From assembly GCA_023245265.1 (NCBI GenBank), contig JAHFKQ010000015.1, positions 8,859 to 13,918 on the forward strand: DNA of 5,060 nucleotides, given 5' to 3'. Below, piece after piece: positions 4,046 through 5,060 of this stretch. This stretch comes from Candidatus Collierbacteria bacterium (GTDB lineage Bacteria; Patescibacteriota; Microgenomatia; UBA1400; MFAQ01). How positions within the stretch are numbered: position 1 is the stretch's first letter; each line of letters begins with the position of its first letter. The notes beneath the pieces are model-generated. The model was not told the DNA's origin and searched no databases. It worked only from the letters and a program-made list of their open reading frames with translations. The translations under genes and the position numbers were made by a program.

Positions 4046-4657
4046 ATGAGAAGTATCCGCCCGGTTCAGAAAGTCATTGATGCGTTTGAGTCCTTACCGG
4101 GAGTGGGGCCGAAGTCGGCCGCTCGTCTCGCTTATTACCTGCTGAATGTCCCGCAAGAGAAACTGTCAAAGTTTGCCGGGGCTTTGGAAAACTTAAAGAA
4201 GGATACGAAACTCTGCGCTTTGTGTTTTAATGTCGGTGAAGAAGAGTTTTGTCCGGTCTGCCAAGATGATATCCGGGATAAGAGTGTGGTTTGTGTGGTG
4301 GAAACCTCACTGGATCTGCTCGCCTTTGAAAGAGCTGATGGCTATAAAGGCGTGTACCATGTCTTAGGCGGCGCCTTGGCACCCCTTGCCGGTATTGGGC
4401 CAAATGATTTAAGAATTCCCCAGCTCTTGGCGCGATTAAAAGCCGGAGAAATTAAAGAACTAATCTTGGCCACTAATCCAAACATGGAGGGAGAGGCCAC
4501 AGCCATGTATATCTTGGAGAGGATGAAAGAACTGGGAATTAAAGAGGAAATAAGGGTGACGAGAATTGGTCGAGGTTTGCCGACCGGGGCCGACATCGAG
4601 TATGCGGACGGACAAACTCTGACGAGAGCTTTGGAAGGTAGAGGCGAGATGGTATGA
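4046..4657 (+). CDS. recR: Recombination mediator protein RecR
   Basis: RecR works with RecO (and RecF) to load RecA on SSB-coated single-stranded DNA during gap repair. The 203-aa product has normal family length and all expected parts: helix-hairpin-helix LPGVGPKSA (17-25); zinc finger C57, C60, C69, C72 (CALC-x8-CPVC); Toprim domain with VVCVVETSLDLLAFE (81-95, E86), the RecR-specific block GGALAPLAGIGPNDLRI (108-124), ILATNPNMEGEATAMYI (140-156), and the C-terminal Walker-B-like block TRIGRGLPTGADIEYADG (172-189) leading to TLTRALEGR. A purine-rich AAGGGGA (4029-4035) inside the end of ybaB lies 10 nt before the ATG and may serve as a distant Shine-Dalgarno; coupling to ybaB is also likely because only 5 nt separate them. 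Identity is secure. Confidence 0.97.
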   Translation: MRSIRPVQKVIDAFESLPGVGPKSAARLAYYLLNVPQEKLSKFAGALENLKKDTKLCALCFNVGEEEFCPVCQDDIRDKSVVCVVETSLDLLAFERADGYKGVYHVLGGALAPLAGIGPNDLRIPQLLARLKAGEIKELILATNPNMEGEATAMYILERMKELGIKEEIRVTRIGRGLPTGADIEYADGQTLTRALEGRGEMV

Positions 4658-4680
4658 TAAGCGGGTAAGTTGAAATTCAA

Positions 4681-4687
4681 GAGGAGG
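4681..4687 (+). promoter_or_regulatory. Strong Shine-Dalgarno of the 63-aa gene
   Basis: GAGGAGG, 5 nt before the ATG at 4693. It is far stronger than the site of recR in the same unit, so this small protein may be made at a higher level per transcript. Confidence 0.85.
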
Positions 4688-4692
4688 CGCCC

Positions 4693-4884
4693 ATGGAAGA
4701 TGAGATTCACGAATGGTCACCGGCGGAAACCGTAGGTGAGTTTTTTGTCTGGATGGCCAAGAAGGCCCAAAATGACAAACAAGTGATTACCGGAAAAATT
4801 GGGAAACATATTTACAAGATCGGTCTTGATCCGGAAAGTCTTGGCCAGGCCTTTGATCAATATTTGAAAAACCTTTACAGCTGA
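4693..4884 (+). CDS. Hypothetical 63-aa acidic small protein at the end of the ybaB-recR unit
   Basis: Not recognised. It is a short soluble protein with no signal peptide or membrane segment. It opens with an acidic stretch (MEDEIHEW), followed by a probable helix (about residues 11-26, AETVGEFFVWMAKKAQ), a short basic strand-like region (KQVITGKIGKHIYKIG, 29-44) and a second helix (PESLGQAFDQYLKNLY, 47-62). The start is set by GAGGAGG 5 nt upstream. The gene begins 35 nt after the recR stop with no terminator between, and a terminator follows 17 nt after its own stop, so it is most likely the last gene of a ybaB-recR-orf63 operon. A role linked to recombination or nucleoid function is only a guess from position. 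Confidence 0.72.
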   Translation: MEDEIHEWSPAETVGEFFVWMAKKAQNDKQVITGKIGKHIYKIGLDPESLGQAFDQYLKNLYS

Positions 4885-4901
4885 GATACAGGTTAGTTTT
4901 T

Positions 4902-4925
4902 AACCCCACCGTTGGTGGGGTTTTT
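4902..4925 (+). terminator. Rho-independent terminator after the ybaB-recR-63-aa unit
   Basis: A 9-bp stem AACCCCACC / GGTGGGGTT closes on a 3-nt loop GTT and continues into five T. Its tail is immediately followed by the candidate promoter of the last gene. Confidence 0.92.
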
Positions 4926-4926
4926 C

Positions 4927-4956
4927 TTGTGGTGAGAGATAGAGTTGGGATAGAAT
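4927..4956 (+). promoter_or_regulatory. Candidate promoter of the last gene, leaderless arrangement
   Basis: TAGAAT (4951-4956) lies 5 nt before the ATG at 4962. A weak -35, TTGTGG (4927-4932), is 18 bp upstream. Transcription would start at or within a base or two of the ATG. The GAGG between box and ATG is only 2 nt from the ATG, too close to act as a normal Shine-Dalgarno. Confidence 0.42.
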
Positions 4957-4961
4957 GAGGT

Positions 4962-5060
4962 ATGGAGTTTCAAGAAATAAAACAAATCGCTTTAAGGGTA
5001 AAGAATAAATATCGCAAACTGGAAGTGGCTCGGATGGGGAGGGAGTGGAATCTGTCTGAG
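4962..5060 (+). CDS. Start of an unknown gene, possibly MazG-like (3' end outside the window)
   Basis: An open frame of 33 codons runs from ATG 4962 to the window end without a stop: it begins MEFQEIKQIALRVKNKYRKL and continues EVARMGREWNLSE. The pattern of a helix rich in Lys/Glu followed by a '(K/R)-x-GREW' turn resembles the N-terminus of MazG-like nucleotide pyrophosphohydrolase proteins annotated in CPR genomes. That comparison is from memory, and the catalytic E-x-x-E and E-x-x-D motifs would lie past the window end, so the family is a suggestion only. The start is supported by a terminator and then a -10-like box immediately upstream. Confidence 0.5.
   Translation, partial: MEFQEIKQIALRVKNKYRKLEVARMGREWNLSE

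Noticed and set aside
4342..4720. Two minus-strand open frames opposite the recR 3' half
   Set aside because: Both are shadows of the RecR Toprim region; the plus-strand protein is conserved from end to end.

Overview
The window reads as a compact bacterial chromosome segment of housekeeping genes separated by small proteins I do not recognise. In order it holds: the 3' end of a YqeY/GatB-like gene; a 148-aa membrane-anchored protein with a Thr/Pro linker; ybeY; a 111-aa orphan; dnaX; a 102-aa orphan on the minus strand; ybaB; recR; a 63-aa orphan; and the start of a further gene, possibly MazG-like. No mobile element, CRISPR array, tRNA or rRNA was found. TGA serves as an ordinary stop (recR and the 63-aa gene), which argues against a TGA-recoded lineage.

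Likely source: a Candidate Phyla Radiation (Patescibacteria) bacterium, perhaps Microgenomates-like. The reasons are short versions of YbeY and YbaB, a DnaX N-terminus of the 'ELDLASVRE' type instead of the usual V-G-Q box, the Thr/Pro spacer protein, and several tiny orphan genes. Chloroflexi also use such Thr/Pro spacers and cannot be excluded. This is inference from remembered family features, not from a search.

Transcription layout: four intrinsic terminators can be read (about 673-701, 1508-1534 and 4902-4925 on +, and 3231-3263 on -). They divide the window into short units: yqeY/148-aa; ybeY then the 111-aa gene, which has its own -10; dnaX; the minus-strand 102-aa gene with a complete promoter, RBS and terminator of its own; ybaB-recR-63-aa; and the terminal gene. 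The minus-strand unit sits between dnaX and ybaB-recR, which in many bacteria are adjacent.

The most notable pattern is how genes start. The four orphan proteins each have a strong GGAGG-type Shine-Dalgarno 4-5 nt before the start. The first genes of the conserved units (ybeY, dnaX, ybaB) and the terminal gene lack one. For ybeY, dnaX and the terminal gene a -10-like hexamer lies only 5-7 nt before the start codon, so transcription would begin at or near the start codon (leaderless mRNA). The dnaX case is clearest: TTGACA, 17 bp, TAAGTT, then GTG. dnaX also has an eight-A run where a -1 slip would meet TGA one codon later.

Functions: DnaX (clamp loader), RecR and YbaB/EbfC belong to replication and repair; YbeY to rRNA maturation and ribosome quality control; YqeY is a GatB-related domain protein of poorly defined role. 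No clear new defence or mobile system is present. The main unknowns are the four orphan small proteins and the start-site architecture.
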